From positions 40,823 through 101,554 of the forward strand of contig NZ_MKQR01000028.1 in NCBI RefSeq assembly GCF_001940455.1: a stretch of DNA of 60,732 nt. Direction: 5' to 3'. The translations under genes were made by a program, and so were the position numbers. The notes below the pieces were generated by a model, which did no database searches, was not told the origin of the DNA, and saw only the letters and a program-made list of their open reading frames with translations. Below are positions 18,831 through 27,275 of this stretch, one piece after another; within the stretch, counting starts at the first letter, position 1, and each line of letters starts with the position of its first letter. The DNA comes from Actinokineospora bangkokensis. Lineage in GTDB: Bacteria > Actinomycetota > Actinomycetes > Mycobacteriales > Pseudonocardiaceae.

Positions 18831-19766
18831 TCAGGCCGTCGCCGCGCCGGTGGCGTTGAGCAGGCCGAGGGCCTGGCGGACGTGGCCGTTGGTGTCGGCC
18901 AGCGCCTTGGTGGCGGCGTCCACGGGGACCCCGGAGAGCAGGTGGACCATGGCCACCTTGAGGTCGCCCTGGGCGGCGATCAGGGCCGCGGAGCACTCCT
19001 GCTGGTCGAGGCCGGTGGCCTCGCGCAGGATGCGCAGGGTGCGGCCGCGCAGCTTGGCGTTGGAGGCGCGCATGCTGACCATCAGGTTGGAGTAGGTGCG
19101 GCCCATCTTGATCATCACGGCGGTGGAGAACGCGGTGAGGACGATCTTCTGGGCGGTGCCCGCCTTCATCCTGGTGGAGCCGGAGATGGCCTCCGGGCCG
19201 GTGTCGATGGTGATGTGGACGTCGACGCCCGGGGGGCGCACGGCGTCGGGGTTGTTCGACACCAGGGCGGTGGTGGCGCCGAGCTCGCGGGCGGCGGCGA
19301 GCGCGCCCAGCACGAACGGGGTGCGCCCGGACGCGGCCAGGCCCAGCACGAAGTCGCCGGGGCGGGCGTCGCGGACCATCTCCGCCGCGCCCGCGCGGTC
19401 GTCGTCCTCGGCGCCCTCGGCGGCGGTGGCGAACGCCCCGGAGCCGCCCGCGTGGTGCACCTGGAACCAGCCGTCGGGGATGTTGAACGTCGGCTTGAGC
19501 TCGGCGGCGTCCAGGGTGGCCAGCCTGCCGGAGGTGCCCGCGCCGACGTAGTGCACGCGGTGGCCGGTGCGCAGCGCCTCGGTGGCGGCGTCGACCGCGC
19601 GGCTCAGGTGCGGCAGGGCCGCCGCGACCGCCCCGGGCACCAGGTGGTCCTCGGTGTTGATCGTGCGCAGGATGTCGAGGGTGGACATCCGGTCGATCTC
19701 GGCGGTGCGCGGGTTGCGCCGCTCGGTGGGGGACTCGACGTGGACCACCTGCCGAGGCACGGTCAT
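18831..19766 (-). CDS. murQ: N-acetylmuramic acid 6-phosphate etherase
   Basis: A 311-residue cytoplasmic SIS-fold enzyme that removes the lactyl ether of MurNAc-6-phosphate to give GlcNAc-6-phosphate. Signatures: SPTERRNP at the N-terminus, VGAGTSGRLATLDAAELKPTF, GLAASGRTPFV and the ISGSTRMKAGTAQK block. The length fits the family. The start ATG 19766 has GGGGGAGG five bases upstream on the minus strand. The RpiR-type regulator ends 44 bp upstream, so the two are probably one operon ending at the 18795-18823 hairpin. Confidence 0.95.
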   Translation of the reverse strand: MTVPRQVVHVESPTERRNPRTAEIDRMSTLDILRTINTEDHLVPGAVAAALPHLSRAVDAATEALRTGHRVHYVGAGTSGRLATLDAAELKPTFNIPDGWFQVHHAGGSGAFATAAEGAEDDDRAGAAEMVRDARPGDFVLGLAASGRTPFVLGALAAARELGATTALVSNNPDAVRPPGVDVHITIDTGPEAISGSTRMKAGTAQKIVLTAFSTAVMIKMGRTYSNLMVSMRASNAKLRGRTLRILREATGLDQQECSAALIAAQGDLKVAMVHLLSGVPVDAATKALADTNGHVRQALGLLNATGAATA

Positions 19767-19810
19767 GGTTGCCTCCCCCTTCTGCCCAGCGCGAACCCGC
19801 GCACCCTGGA

Positions 19811-20731
19811 TCACTTCCCGGTCTCCCTCGGCTTGCGGCGCCCGTCGTGCCTGGTCTCCAGCCGGTGCGCGCCCACGGCGTCCCTGGTGGAGTCCAGCGC
19901 CTGGATCGAGGTGTCCAGGTGGTGCTGGGCGACCCCGATGAACAGGCAGTCGACGACGGTGAGCTGGGCGATGCGGCTGGCCGTGGCGCCCGAGCGGAAC
20001 GTGGTCTCGCGGGCCGCGGTGGTCAGCACGTGGTCGGCCACCTCGGCGATCGGCGAGGTCGGGTAGTTCGTCAGCGCGACGGTGGTGGCCCCGTGCTCGC
20101 GGGCCACCCGCAGCGCCTCGACGGTGTCGGCGGTGGCGCCGGTGTGCGAGATGGCGATCGCCACGTCGCCCTGCTTGAGCACCGCCGCGGAGGTCAGCAT
20201 GATGTGCGTGTCGTTCCAGGCGAAGCTCACCCGGCCGATGCGGTGCAGCTTCTGCTGCAGGTCGGCGGCGACGAACGCGCTGGCGCCCACGCCGTAGACG
20301 TCCACCCGGCCCGCGGTGGCCACCGCGCCGATGACCTCGGTCAGCACGGCGACGTCGAGCTGCTCGGCGGTCTCCTCGACCGCGCGGGCGTCGGCGAAGG
20401 TCACCTTGCCGACCACGGTCTTGAGGTCGTCGTCCGGGGCGATCTCGCCGCCGAGGTCGCGGTCGACGCGGGCCTCGGAGCGGGCGGTGTCGGCCGCGAG
20501 CGCGATGCGCAGCTCGGGGTAGCCGCCGACGCCGATGGCCTTGCAGAACCGGGTCACGGTGGTCTCGCTGGTGCCCGCCGCCTCGGCGACCTCGGTGATG
20601 CTGCGCCGGGCCACGGTGTGCGGGCTGTCCAGCACGACCTTGGCGACCCGCTGCTCCGCTCTGGCCAAGCCGGGCAGGAGCGAGCGAATGCGGACCAACG
20701 GGCTGGACTCGCTGTGTTCTGTCGTCGTCAT
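19811..20731 (-). CDS. RpiR/MurR-family transcription regulator with SIS domain
   Basis: A 306-residue regulator. The N-terminal HTH_6 domain (about residues 12-80) contains SITEVAEAAGTSETTVTRFCKAIGV. A SIS sugar-phosphate-binding domain (about 120-255) contains VYGVGASAFVAADLQQKL and ISHTGATADTVEALR. By position with murQ it is the likely MurR-type sensor of MurNAc-6-phosphate. The palindrome GGTAA-G-TTTCC occurs just upstream of its start, and a near-identical site precedes nagZ, which suggests autoregulation and control of the recycling operon. Confidence 0.88.
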   Translation of the reverse strand: MTTTEHSESSPLVRIRSLLPGLARAEQRVAKVVLDSPHTVARRSITEVAEAAGTSETTVTRFCKAIGVGGYPELRIALAADTARSEARVDRDLGGEIAPDDDLKTVVGKVTFADARAVEETAEQLDVAVLTEVIGAVATAGRVDVYGVGASAFVAADLQQKLHRIGRVSFAWNDTHIMLTSAAVLKQGDVAIAISHTGATADTVEALRVAREHGATTVALTNYPTSPIAEVADHVLTTAARETTFRSGATASRIAQLTVVDCLFIGVAQHHLDTSIQALDSTRDAVGAHRLETRHDGRRKPRETGK

Positions 20732-20749
20732 GTCACTCGCACTCAGGTC

Positions 20750-20760
20750 GGAAACTTACC
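20750..20760. promoter_or_regulatory. Candidate MurR/RpiR operator before the regulator gene
   Basis: The plus strand reads GGAAACTTACC (minus GGTAAGTTTCC), an imperfect palindrome 19 bp upstream of the regulator start. It matches GGCAAGTTACC upstream of nagZ at 9 of 11 positions. A TATACT -10-like hexamer lies beside it on the minus strand. Confidence 0.5.
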
Positions 20761-20898
20761 AACAGTATAGGGGTCGAACGTGGTGGTGCGCGTCGACCGG
20801 GCGGGGGGCCACCCGGACGGTCGTGCGACCGCCGCCGCCCCTGTGCGGGGCTTGCCCACGGAATCGCTGGTCGGGTGCAGTTTGTTAGCGTCCAACCT

Positions 20899-22650
20899 TC
20901 ATCGAGTTCGCGGGCGCCACCCGAGCGGTCTCAACACGTGGGGTTCTTTCTCACCGTTGAGCAGCGTCCGATCACCGTCGGTTACGACTATGGCGTCAAC
21001 GGCGATCCCCCGGCCGGTGTAACGACTATCCGTGGTGGATCGCCAACGCAGGGTGACATCCCGACCTGGTGGGACGTCGCCGTCAACCCTCCACCAACTG
21101 CGGTGCCCCGATCCCGCGAGCTGCTCCGTTCGGCCCACCGGCGCGCCGGGCCCGGTCGCCCGCACGGCGACGGGCGTCCACACCTGACCGTCGGTGCTCG
21201 ACTCCAGCACCAGCACGTCGGTCTGCTCGGTGTCCACGAACGCGTCGAACCGCACCCGCATCGGCCTCCTCGCGGTCAGCGCAGGGGTGGTCAGGGTCGC
21301 CGTGGTCGCGTCGCCCGGCGGGGCCCACCAGGCGTCCGGCCCGACCCGCGGGCGGACGGCCATGGCGAGTGACAAACCGGATGCCAGCCGTTCGCGTGCC
21401 ACGTTCACGGATCCCCACTCCCTGGTCGGGTGAACCCTGTTTGTCAGCAGGACCGCGATCGAGCGCGACGCCGGGTCGATGACCAGCGACGTCCCGGTGA
21501 AGCCGGTGTGCCCGGCGGTGCGCGGCCCGGACAGCCCGCCCATGTACCAGCGCTGGTCGAGCTCGAAGCCGAGGCCGTGGTCGTCGCCGGGGAAGGCGGC
21601 GTTGTAGTTGGTGAGCATGGTCGCGACCGTCTCGGGCCTGAGCACGCGCACGCCCCCGTAGCTGCCGCCGTTGAGCACCATCTGCCCCAGGACGGCCAGG
21701 TCGGCGGCGGTGGAGAACACGCCCGCGTGCCCGGCGACCCCGCCCAGCGACCACGCGTTCTCGTCGTGCACCTGCCCCCGCACCAGCCCGCGCGGCGGGG
21801 CGGTCTGGAACTCCGTCGCCGCGATCCGGCCCAGCTTCTCCGCCGGCGGGTTGTACCCGGTGTCGACCAGGCCGAGCGGTCGGGTGATCCGGTCGGCGAC
21901 GAACCGGTCCAGGGTCCGGCCGCTCAGCCGCTCGACCAGCACGCCGAGGGTGATCAGGTTGAGGTCGGAGTAGGTGTAGGTGGACCCGGGCGGGGTCACC
22001 GGCGCCCGCTCCAGCACGGCCCTGATCCGCGACGGCGGGTCCGGCCAGTCGCGCCAGAGCGGGATGAACGGCTCCAGGCCCGAGGTGTGGGTGAGCAGCT
22101 GCCGGACGGTGATCGCGGCCTTGCCGTTGACCCCGAACTCCGGCAGGTAGGCCGCGACCGGCCGGTCGACCGCCACCTTCCCGTCCTCGACCAGGCAGAG
22201 CACGGCCACCGAGGTGAACAGCTTGCTCACCGACGCCACGTCGAAGATCGTGTCCGGCCGCATCGGCACCTGCTGGTCCGCGGGCAGCTCGGTGCCCGCG
22301 GCGTCGGCGTAGCGCAGCGCCTGGCCCGTGGCTGTCCGGTCCACCACGACACCGTGGTGGACCAGGAGGGTGACCGCACCCGAGAACAGCGGGTGCGCGG
22401 GTGAGGGCCGCGTCCACCCCGCGATCGCCGCGTCCGCCTCCCGGATCGGCCCCGGGTCCAGCCCGACCTGTTCCGGGCTCCCCGGCCGCAGCACCGTCGA
22501 CGCGGGCGCGAACCCCGCCTGCGGCAGGTCGAAGCGCCCCTCGGCGCGCCCACCCGGCCGCGACTGCTCGGCCACCGCTACCGCGCTGCTCGCGCTCGCC
22601 GCGACGACGAGCAGCGCGCACAGCAGCTTGCCCGGCTTCCATCCCCCCAT
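20899..22650 (-). CDS. Exported serine hydrolase, class C beta-lactamase/AmiE(YbbE)-like
   Basis: A 583-residue secreted protein. The N-terminal signal peptide (about residues 1-28) ends in AVAVAEQ. A serine beta-lactamase-family domain has the SxxK motif SVSK, the tyrosine motif YSDLN and the KTG-equivalent HTG in GHTGFTG. An extra C-terminal domain of about 150 residues (from about 430) is beta-rich and includes RYTGRGIAVDAIVVTDG, perhaps carbohydrate-binding. The start ATG 22650 has GAGG upstream and sits seven bases after the namZ stop. In Bacillus the equivalent cluster includes YbbE/AmiE, an N-acetylmuramyl-L-alanine amidase; assigning that activity here rests on context. Confidence 0.85.
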   Translation of the reverse strand: MGGWKPGKLLCALLVVAASASSAVAVAEQSRPGGRAEGRFDLPQAGFAPASTVLRPGSPEQVGLDPGPIREADAAIAGWTRPSPAHPLFSGAVTLLVHHGVVVDRTATGQALRYADAAGTELPADQQVPMRPDTIFDVASVSKLFTSVAVLCLVEDGKVAVDRPVAAYLPEFGVNGKAAITVRQLLTHTSGLEPFIPLWRDWPDPPSRIRAVLERAPVTPPGSTYTYSDLNLITLGVLVERLSGRTLDRFVADRITRPLGLVDTGYNPPAEKLGRIAATEFQTAPPRGLVRGQVHDENAWSLGGVAGHAGVFSTAADLAVLGQMVLNGGSYGGVRVLRPETVATMLTNYNAAFPGDDHGLGFELDQRWYMGGLSGPRTAGHTGFTGTSLVIDPASRSIAVLLTNRVHPTREWGSVNVARERLASGLSLAMAVRPRVGPDAWWAPPGDATTATLTTPALTARRPMRVRFDAFVDTEQTDVLVLESSTDGQVWTPVAVRATGPGAPVGRTEQLAGSGHRSWWRVDGDVPPGRDVTLRWRSTTDSRYTGRGIAVDAIVVTDGDRTLLNGEKEPHVLRPLGWRPRTR

Positions 22651-22657
22651 GGCCACC

Positions 22658-23932
22658 TCACCGGTAGAGCAGGTGTCGTCTGCGCAGGTCGCGGAACGCG
22701 GCCTGCTCCCCGGACCAGGCCGCGACGACCTGGTCCACGCCCGCGCCCGCGTCGACCATGCGCCGCAGCCTGCCCGAGCCCGAGAGCTTGTCGATGTAGC
22801 CGTCCGCCCGCCAGGCGAACACGTCGGGGTGCACCTGCCGGGCGGTGACGAGCATGGCCACGGCGGTGCGGATCGCGTCCACCCGGCGCGGGTCGGTGAC
22901 GTGCACCTGCACGCCGCCGCAGGCCTCGCCGGAGAACTTGCCGAACGTCGGCACGAAGTAGTGCTCGCGGAACCGCACGCCCGGCAGCCCGAGCGCGGTG
23001 AGCGCCTCCGCCCACCGCCAGTCGATCCCCGGGGCGCCGATGATCTCGAAGGGCCGGGTGGTCCCGCGCCCCTCGGAGAGCACCGTGCCCTCGAACAGGC
23101 AGGTGCCGGGGTAGAGCAGGGCGGTGGTCTCGGTCGGCACGTTCGGGCTCGGCAGCACCCACTGCTGGCCCGTCTCGGCGAACAGCTGGTCCCGCCGCCA
23201 CCCGCGGACCCGCACGACCTCCAGCCGGGGCAGGCGCCCGCCCCCGGTGTCGGCGGGCAGGAACTCCGCGTCGAACAGCCCGGCCAGCTCCCCGACGGTC
23301 ATGCCGTGCTGCTGCGCGATCGGCTTGCGGCCCACCCCGGAGGCGTACGCGGGGTCGAGGGTGGGGCCGAACGCCTCACCGCCGACCGGGTTGGGCCGGT
23401 CGAGCACGACGAACCCGGCCCCGGTCACCGCCGCGGCCGCCATCGCCGTGTACATGGTCCAGATGTAGGTGTAGAAGCGGGCGCCGATGTCGGCGATGTC
23501 GAACACCACGGTGTCCACGCCCGCCTTGCGGAACTGGCCCGCCAGGGACTCGGTGGTGGCGCCGTAGGCGTCGAACACGGGCAGCCGCGTGCGCGGGTCG
23601 AGGTAGTCGCCCTCGGACCCGCCCGCCTGGGCCGTGCCCCGGAACCCGTGCTCCGGGCCGAACACCGCCAGCGGCCGGAGCCCCGCGGCCACCATGGAGT
23701 CGACCACGTGCGTGCCGTCGCCCAGCACGCCGGTGGGGTTGGACACCACGCCCAGCTTGCGACCGGCCAGGGGCCGCCAGCGCTGGGCGGCCAGCAGGTC
23801 AGCGCCGGTGGTGACCCGGCCCGCGGGCGGTGTGCCCGGCCGCGCGGGCTGCTCGGCGGCCGCCGGGGCGGCGGCCGCGGTGAGCAGCGGGGCGGCGAGC
23901 GCGGTGGAGGTGAGGAAACGTCGCCTGTCCAC
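22658..23932 (-). CDS. namZ: Exo-beta-N-acetylmuramidase NamZ (DUF1343)
   Basis: A 424-residue exported enzyme of the NamZ/YbbC family, which releases MurNAc from the non-reducing end of glycan fragments. The Tat-like signal begins MDRRRFLTSTALAAP. Family blocks are GVVSNPTGVL, FGPEHGFRG, DIGARFYTYIWTM, DRPNPVGG, SPNVPT and EGRGTTRPFE. The start is GTG 23932, six bases after the nagZ stop, so it is the middle gene of a tight three-gene operon. Confidence 0.93.
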   Translation of the reverse strand: MDRRRFLTSTALAAPLLTAAAAPAAAEQPARPGTPPAGRVTTGADLLAAQRWRPLAGRKLGVVSNPTGVLGDGTHVVDSMVAAGLRPLAVFGPEHGFRGTAQAGGSEGDYLDPRTRLPVFDAYGATTESLAGQFRKAGVDTVVFDIADIGARFYTYIWTMYTAMAAAAVTGAGFVVLDRPNPVGGEAFGPTLDPAYASGVGRKPIAQQHGMTVGELAGLFDAEFLPADTGGGRLPRLEVVRVRGWRRDQLFAETGQQWVLPSPNVPTETTALLYPGTCLFEGTVLSEGRGTTRPFEIIGAPGIDWRWAEALTALGLPGVRFREHYFVPTFGKFSGEACGGVQVHVTDPRRVDAIRTAVAMLVTARQVHPDVFAWRADGYIDKLSGSGRLRRMVDAGAGVDQVVAAWSGEQAAFRDLRRRHLLYR

Positions 23933-23938
23933 CGGGGG

Positions 23939-25777
23939 CTACCAGGTCAGGCCGTGGTCGAAGGCGTAGCGCACCACCGACGGGTTCGCGCCGTCCGGCA
24001 CGTCCACCGGCAGCTTGCCGCGCGGGGACACCTCGCCGAAGAGCACTTTGGTCAGCGACTCCAGGGACACCGCGCGCCAGGAGTAGGTGGCCACCCAGGT
24101 CGGCGCGTCGACGAACCCGGCGTCGTAGGGCACCTGCGCCGCCACCGCGATCACCGGCTTGCCCGTCCCGAGCAGCGCGGTGAGCAGGGCGCGCTGGTCG
24201 GGGTTGCCCGCGAGGTTGTTCGTCAGCACCACGACGGCGTCGTGGGACTGCGCCGCGCTGACCGCGCCCGCGATGGTGGTGGCGTTCGGCTTGAGACCGG
24301 TCGCCAGCGGGGTCGCCTGCACGCCGCGCGCGGCGATGCTGGCGGCCAGGTTCGCGGGGGAGTTCGCCGGGGTGACGGTGTCACCGATGCCCGCCACCAG
24401 CACCTTCTGCGGCTTGGCGCGCAGGGGCAGCAGGCCCGCGTCGTTGCGCAGCACCGTCGTCGTCTTGTCGGTGAGCCGCTGGATGGCGGCCTTGTTCGTC
24501 GGGATGCCCACCCGGCGGTCCACCGCGCGCTCGTCGACGAACGGCTTGGCCAGGATGCCGCGCTTCCACTTCAGCGCCAGGACCCGGCGCACCGACTCGT
24601 CGATGCGCTGCTCGGTGAGCCTGCCGCTGCGCACCGCGTCGAGCACCGAGCGCTGCGCCAGCCCCAGGTCCACCGGCATCAGCAGCTGGTCCACCCCGGC
24701 CTCCAGGGCGCGCACCGGGATCTCGGCGTCGCCGAACATCTCCCGCACGCCCTGCATGCCCAGCGAGTCGGTGACCACGACGCCCCGGTAGCCCAGCTCC
24801 CCGCGCAGCAGGTCGGTGATGATCGGCTTGGACAGGGTGGCGGGCACCCCGCTGGGGTCCAGGCTGGGGAACTGGATGTGCGCGGTCATGATGACGTCGA
24901 TGCCCGCGTCGACCGCGGCCCGGAACGGCGGCAGGTCCACCGCGCGCCACTGCTCGGCCGTCCGGTTGATCACCGGCAGGCCGGTGTGGCTGTCGGTGGC
25001 CGCGTCGCCGTGGCCGGGGAAGTGCTTGGCCGCCGAGGACACCGTCTCCGTCGGCTTGCCGCTGGCCTGGTAGCCGCGGACCTCAGCGCCCACCAGCGCG
25101 CTGGCCAGGTCCGGGCGGGCGCCGAAGGAGCGGGCGCCGATCACCGGGTTCTGCGGGTTGGAGTTGACGTCGGCCACCGGGGCGAAGTCCTGGTTGATGC
25201 CCATCGCGCGCAGCTCGTGGCCGTTGACCGCGGCCAGGGTGCGCGCGTCGGCGGTGCTGCGGCCCGCGCCGACGGCCATGCTGCTGGGGAACTCGGTGGC
25301 GGGTGCCTCCACCCGGGTGACGTTGCCGCCCTCCTGGTCGATGCTCACCACCAGCGGCAGGTGCGGCGCCGAGGTGAGCGCGGCGCGCTGCAACCCGTTG
25401 GAGAACGCCGCGAGCTGGCGCGGGTTGTCGACGTTGTCCGTGCCGCTGTTGTTGAAGTAGATGACGCCGCCGACCTGGTAGCGGCGCACCACCTCGGCGG
25501 CGGTGTCGACGCCGTAGTGCGCGCGGTTGGTCGCGTTCACCTCGTCGGCGGACTTGCCCCAGACCGTCGCGACGAACAGCTGCCCGACCTTCTGCTCCAG
25601 GGTCATCCTGCGCAGCACGGCCTCGGTCCAGGACACCTGCGCCGTCTGCTCGGCGTCGGTGACCTGGGTGGGCGGCTCGGGCGCGGCGGCCGAACTGGTC
25701 GGCGCGGCGAGCGCGGCGGCGGTGAGGGTGGCCGCCGAGGCGGTGAGCGCGCGGCGGACGGACCGGTGAACGGGCAC
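23939..25777 (-). CDS. nagZ: Exported beta-N-acetylglucosaminidase, GH3 NagZ type
   Basis: A 612-residue glycoside hydrolase family 3 enzyme that removes GlcNAc from muropeptides or glycan fragments. A signal peptide of about 30 residues begins MPVHRSVRRALTASAATL. The catalytic Asp-His dyad lies in KHFPGHGDAATDSHTGLP and the nucleophile Asp in GVVVTDSLGMQG. A GH3 C-terminal domain occupies about residues 430-610, as in Bacillus NagZ (YbbD) rather than the short Gram-negative enzyme. The start is GTG 25777 with AGGAGG five bases upstream. It is the first gene of the nagZ-namZ-hydrolase operon, preceded by palindromes at 25802-25839. Confidence 0.93.
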   Translation of the reverse strand: MPVHRSVRRALTASAATLTAAALAAPTSSAAAPEPPTQVTDAEQTAQVSWTEAVLRRMTLEQKVGQLFVATVWGKSADEVNATNRAHYGVDTAAEVVRRYQVGGVIYFNNSGTDNVDNPRQLAAFSNGLQRAALTSAPHLPLVVSIDQEGGNVTRVEAPATEFPSSMAVGAGRSTADARTLAAVNGHELRAMGINQDFAPVADVNSNPQNPVIGARSFGARPDLASALVGAEVRGYQASGKPTETVSSAAKHFPGHGDAATDSHTGLPVINRTAEQWRAVDLPPFRAAVDAGIDVIMTAHIQFPSLDPSGVPATLSKPIITDLLRGELGYRGVVVTDSLGMQGVREMFGDAEIPVRALEAGVDQLLMPVDLGLAQRSVLDAVRSGRLTEQRIDESVRRVLALKWKRGILAKPFVDERAVDRRVGIPTNKAAIQRLTDKTTTVLRNDAGLLPLRAKPQKVLVAGIGDTVTPANSPANLAASIAARGVQATPLATGLKPNATTIAGAVSAAQSHDAVVVLTNNLAGNPDQRALLTALLGTGKPVIAVAAQVPYDAGFVDAPTWVATYSWRAVSLESLTKVLFGEVSPRGKLPVDVPDGANPSVVRYAFDHGLTW

Positions 25778-25801
25778 CACGGCCTCCTGGGTGAGCTGAA
25801 A

Positions 25802-25839
25802 CTTGTTCACCAAGAACAAGTGTTCAGCGGCAAGTTACC
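25802..25839. promoter_or_regulatory. Operator-like palindromes before nagZ
   Basis: CTTGTTC (25802-25808) pairs with GAACAAG (25814-25820). GGCAAGTTACC at 25829-25839 matches the palindrome upstream of the RpiR-type gene. Both lie within 65 bp of the nagZ start and are candidate sites for the MurR-like regulator. Confidence 0.5.
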
Positions 25840-25922
25840 CACGTGGACCGGGTGCGTGTCAACGGGTTGACGTGGCGGTTGTGGACAACCCGCCCGCGGC
25901 GGGGAGGGGGCCGGAACGGATC

Positions 25923-25954
25923 GGGCGCCCCCGCTCCGGGGAGCGGGGGCGCCC
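25923..25954 (-). terminator. Strong hairpin at the 3' end of the 6S-like RNA
   Basis: A perfect 14-bp stem (GGGCGCCCCCGCTC with GAGCGGGGGCGCCC) with a four-base CGGG loop. It lies downstream of the HAD gene and the proposed RNA and about 145 bp upstream of the nagZ start. Confidence 0.8.
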
Positions 25955-26166
25955 GGGGTCCGTCCGCGCGGACAGCTCGGTCTACCAAGCGTGCAACGGT
26001 GTCGTACAACTCTGGCCTCGGCGTCCGGCGTCCCGGTACGCAGGCCCCGGACGACATGCCTCCCGCGGCGTGCTGCGCGTGGGTGCTCCGGTGTCCGCGC
26101 ACGGAGATCGCTTCGGGGTGGCGCCTGGCTCCTCTTCGCCGGGGCCCTGGCCTCCGCGATGTCCGC
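25923..26166 (-). ncRNA. Probable 6S-like (Ms1/MTS2823-type) RNA
   Basis: The space downstream of the HAD phosphatase holds no convincing ORF but a complete transcription unit on the minus strand: a promoter at 26173-26201, a start near 26166 and a terminator stem at 25923-25936/25941-25954. The predicted 5' end GCGGACA can pair with TGTCCGC near the 3' end, giving the closed-end rod expected of 6S RNA. In M. tuberculosis the RNAP-binding Ms1/MTS2823 RNA lies beside Rv3661, the same HAD gene, and the Streptomyces 6S-like RNA lies in the matching region. The length of about 244 nt is reasonable. The identity is inferred from synteny and architecture, not from alignment. Confidence 0.6.
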
Positions 26167-26172
26167 CCCTCC

Positions 26173-26201
26173 TTTGTACCCAGTGGCGCAGGTCACTTCA
26201 A
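26173..26201 (-). promoter_or_regulatory. Sigma-70-type promoter for the 6S-like RNA
   Basis: On the minus strand TTGAAG (plus 26196-26201) and TACAAA (plus 26173-26178) are separated by exactly 17 bp, with TGGG just before the -10. Confidence 0.6.
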
Positions 26202-26316
26202 GGGCTCGTTCGGGTGCACCGGTCAAGGTCCCCCGACGGGTCGATGCGCACTCCGCGTGCGCGTACCCTCCACCGGCCGTGGACCCGGTTCTGCCTTGCG
26301 GGGCAACCTAACCGGG

Positions 26317-27135
26317 TCAGCGCCTGCGCCTGCGCTGCAACCCGTACCAGGCTGCGCCCGCGGTGGCCACGGTCGCGACCGCGCCGATCCCGATCCCGAT
26401 GGCCGTCCCGGACCGCCCGCGCAGCGGCACCGGCTTGGAGAACGTCAGCACCGGCCACTGCCGCTCGACGGCCACCTTGCGCAGGCCCCGGTCGGGGTTG
26501 ACCACCGACGGGTGCCCCACCGCCTCCAGCATCGGCAGGTCCGTGCTGGAGTCGGAGTAGGCGTGGCTGGCGGCGAGGTCGTAGCCGTTGCGCTCGGCCA
26601 GTTCCCGCACCGCGGCGGCCTTCTGCGGGCCGTAGCAGTAGAAGGCGATCTCGCCGGTGTAGCGGCCGTCCACCGCGACCATCTCGGTCCCCACGCTGTG
26701 CGTCGCGCCGATCATCCGCGCGATCGGGGCCACGATCTCGGCCCCCGACGCCGACACGATCACCACGTCGCGCCCGTCGGCCCGGTGCTCGGCGACCAGC
26801 GCGGCGGCCTCGGCGTAGACCAGCGGGTCGACCACGTCGTGCAGCGCCTCCTCGACGATCGAGCGCACCTGCGCCACGTCCCAGCCGGTGCACAGCGAGG
26901 TCAGGTGCGCCCGCATCCGCGCCACCTGCTCGGCGTCCGCACCGGAGGCGGCGAAGACCAGCTGCGCGTAGGCGCTGCGCAGCACGCCCCGCCGGTTGAT
27001 CAGGCCGCCCTGGAAGAACGGCCTGCTGAACGCGAGCGCGCTCGACGCGGCGATCACGGTCTTGTCGAGGTCGAAGAAGGCGGCTGCCCGGCAGGCCGCC
27101 GCGCCGCGACCCGCCTCAGCGCCCGGGGTGCTCAC
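26317..27135 (-). CDS. HAD-IB family phosphatase (SerB/Rv3661-like) with C-terminal membrane helix
   Basis: A 272-residue haloacid-dehalogenase phosphatase. The nucleophile motif FFDLDKTVIA (Asp22, Asp24) is near the start. Motif II is VIVSASGAE, the motif III/IV region YSDSSTDLPMLE. A single transmembrane helix near the C-terminus (GTAIGIGIGAVATVATAGAAWY) ends in a basic tail, so the enzyme is probably membrane-tethered. The substrate is unknown; phosphoserine is one family option. The start is GTG 27135 without a strong ribosome binding site. Its place between a 6S-like RNA and a 6C RNA matches mycobacteria. Confidence 0.88.
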   Translation of the reverse strand: MSTPGAEAGRGAAACRAAAFFDLDKTVIAASSALAFSRPFFQGGLINRRGVLRSAYAQLVFAASGADAEQVARMRAHLTSLCTGWDVAQVRSIVEEALHDVVDPLVYAEAAALVAEHRADGRDVVIVSASGAEIVAPIARMIGATHSVGTEMVAVDGRYTGEIAFYCYGPQKAAAVRELAERNGYDLAASHAYSDSSTDLPMLEAVGHPSVVNPDRGLRKVAVERQWPVLTFSKPVPLRGRSGTAIGIGIGAVATVATAGAAWYGLQRRRRR

Positions 27136-27275
27136 CCGGTCAGCATAGGAGCCCCGCGCCCAGCAGCGCCGTGGCACGCACGGGCGTAGGGGGTACGGGT
27201 GCGGGTTCCCGTGTTCGAGCGGCGTTCTCGCGCGTTCAGTGCCCAGCGGGCGCCCGGAGGGGATACAGTATCCCT

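Noticed and set aside
25877..25890. DnaA box TGTGGACAA near the nagZ promoter
   Set aside because: It lies inside the palindrome GGTTGT-GG-ACAACC, so it may be an operator or chance; a single site is weak evidence.
25991..26311. 106-codon frame on the plus strand and a 139-codon frame on the minus strand in the HAD-nagZ gap
   Set aside because: No ribosome binding site or family, and they overlap the proposed 6S-like RNA and its terminator.
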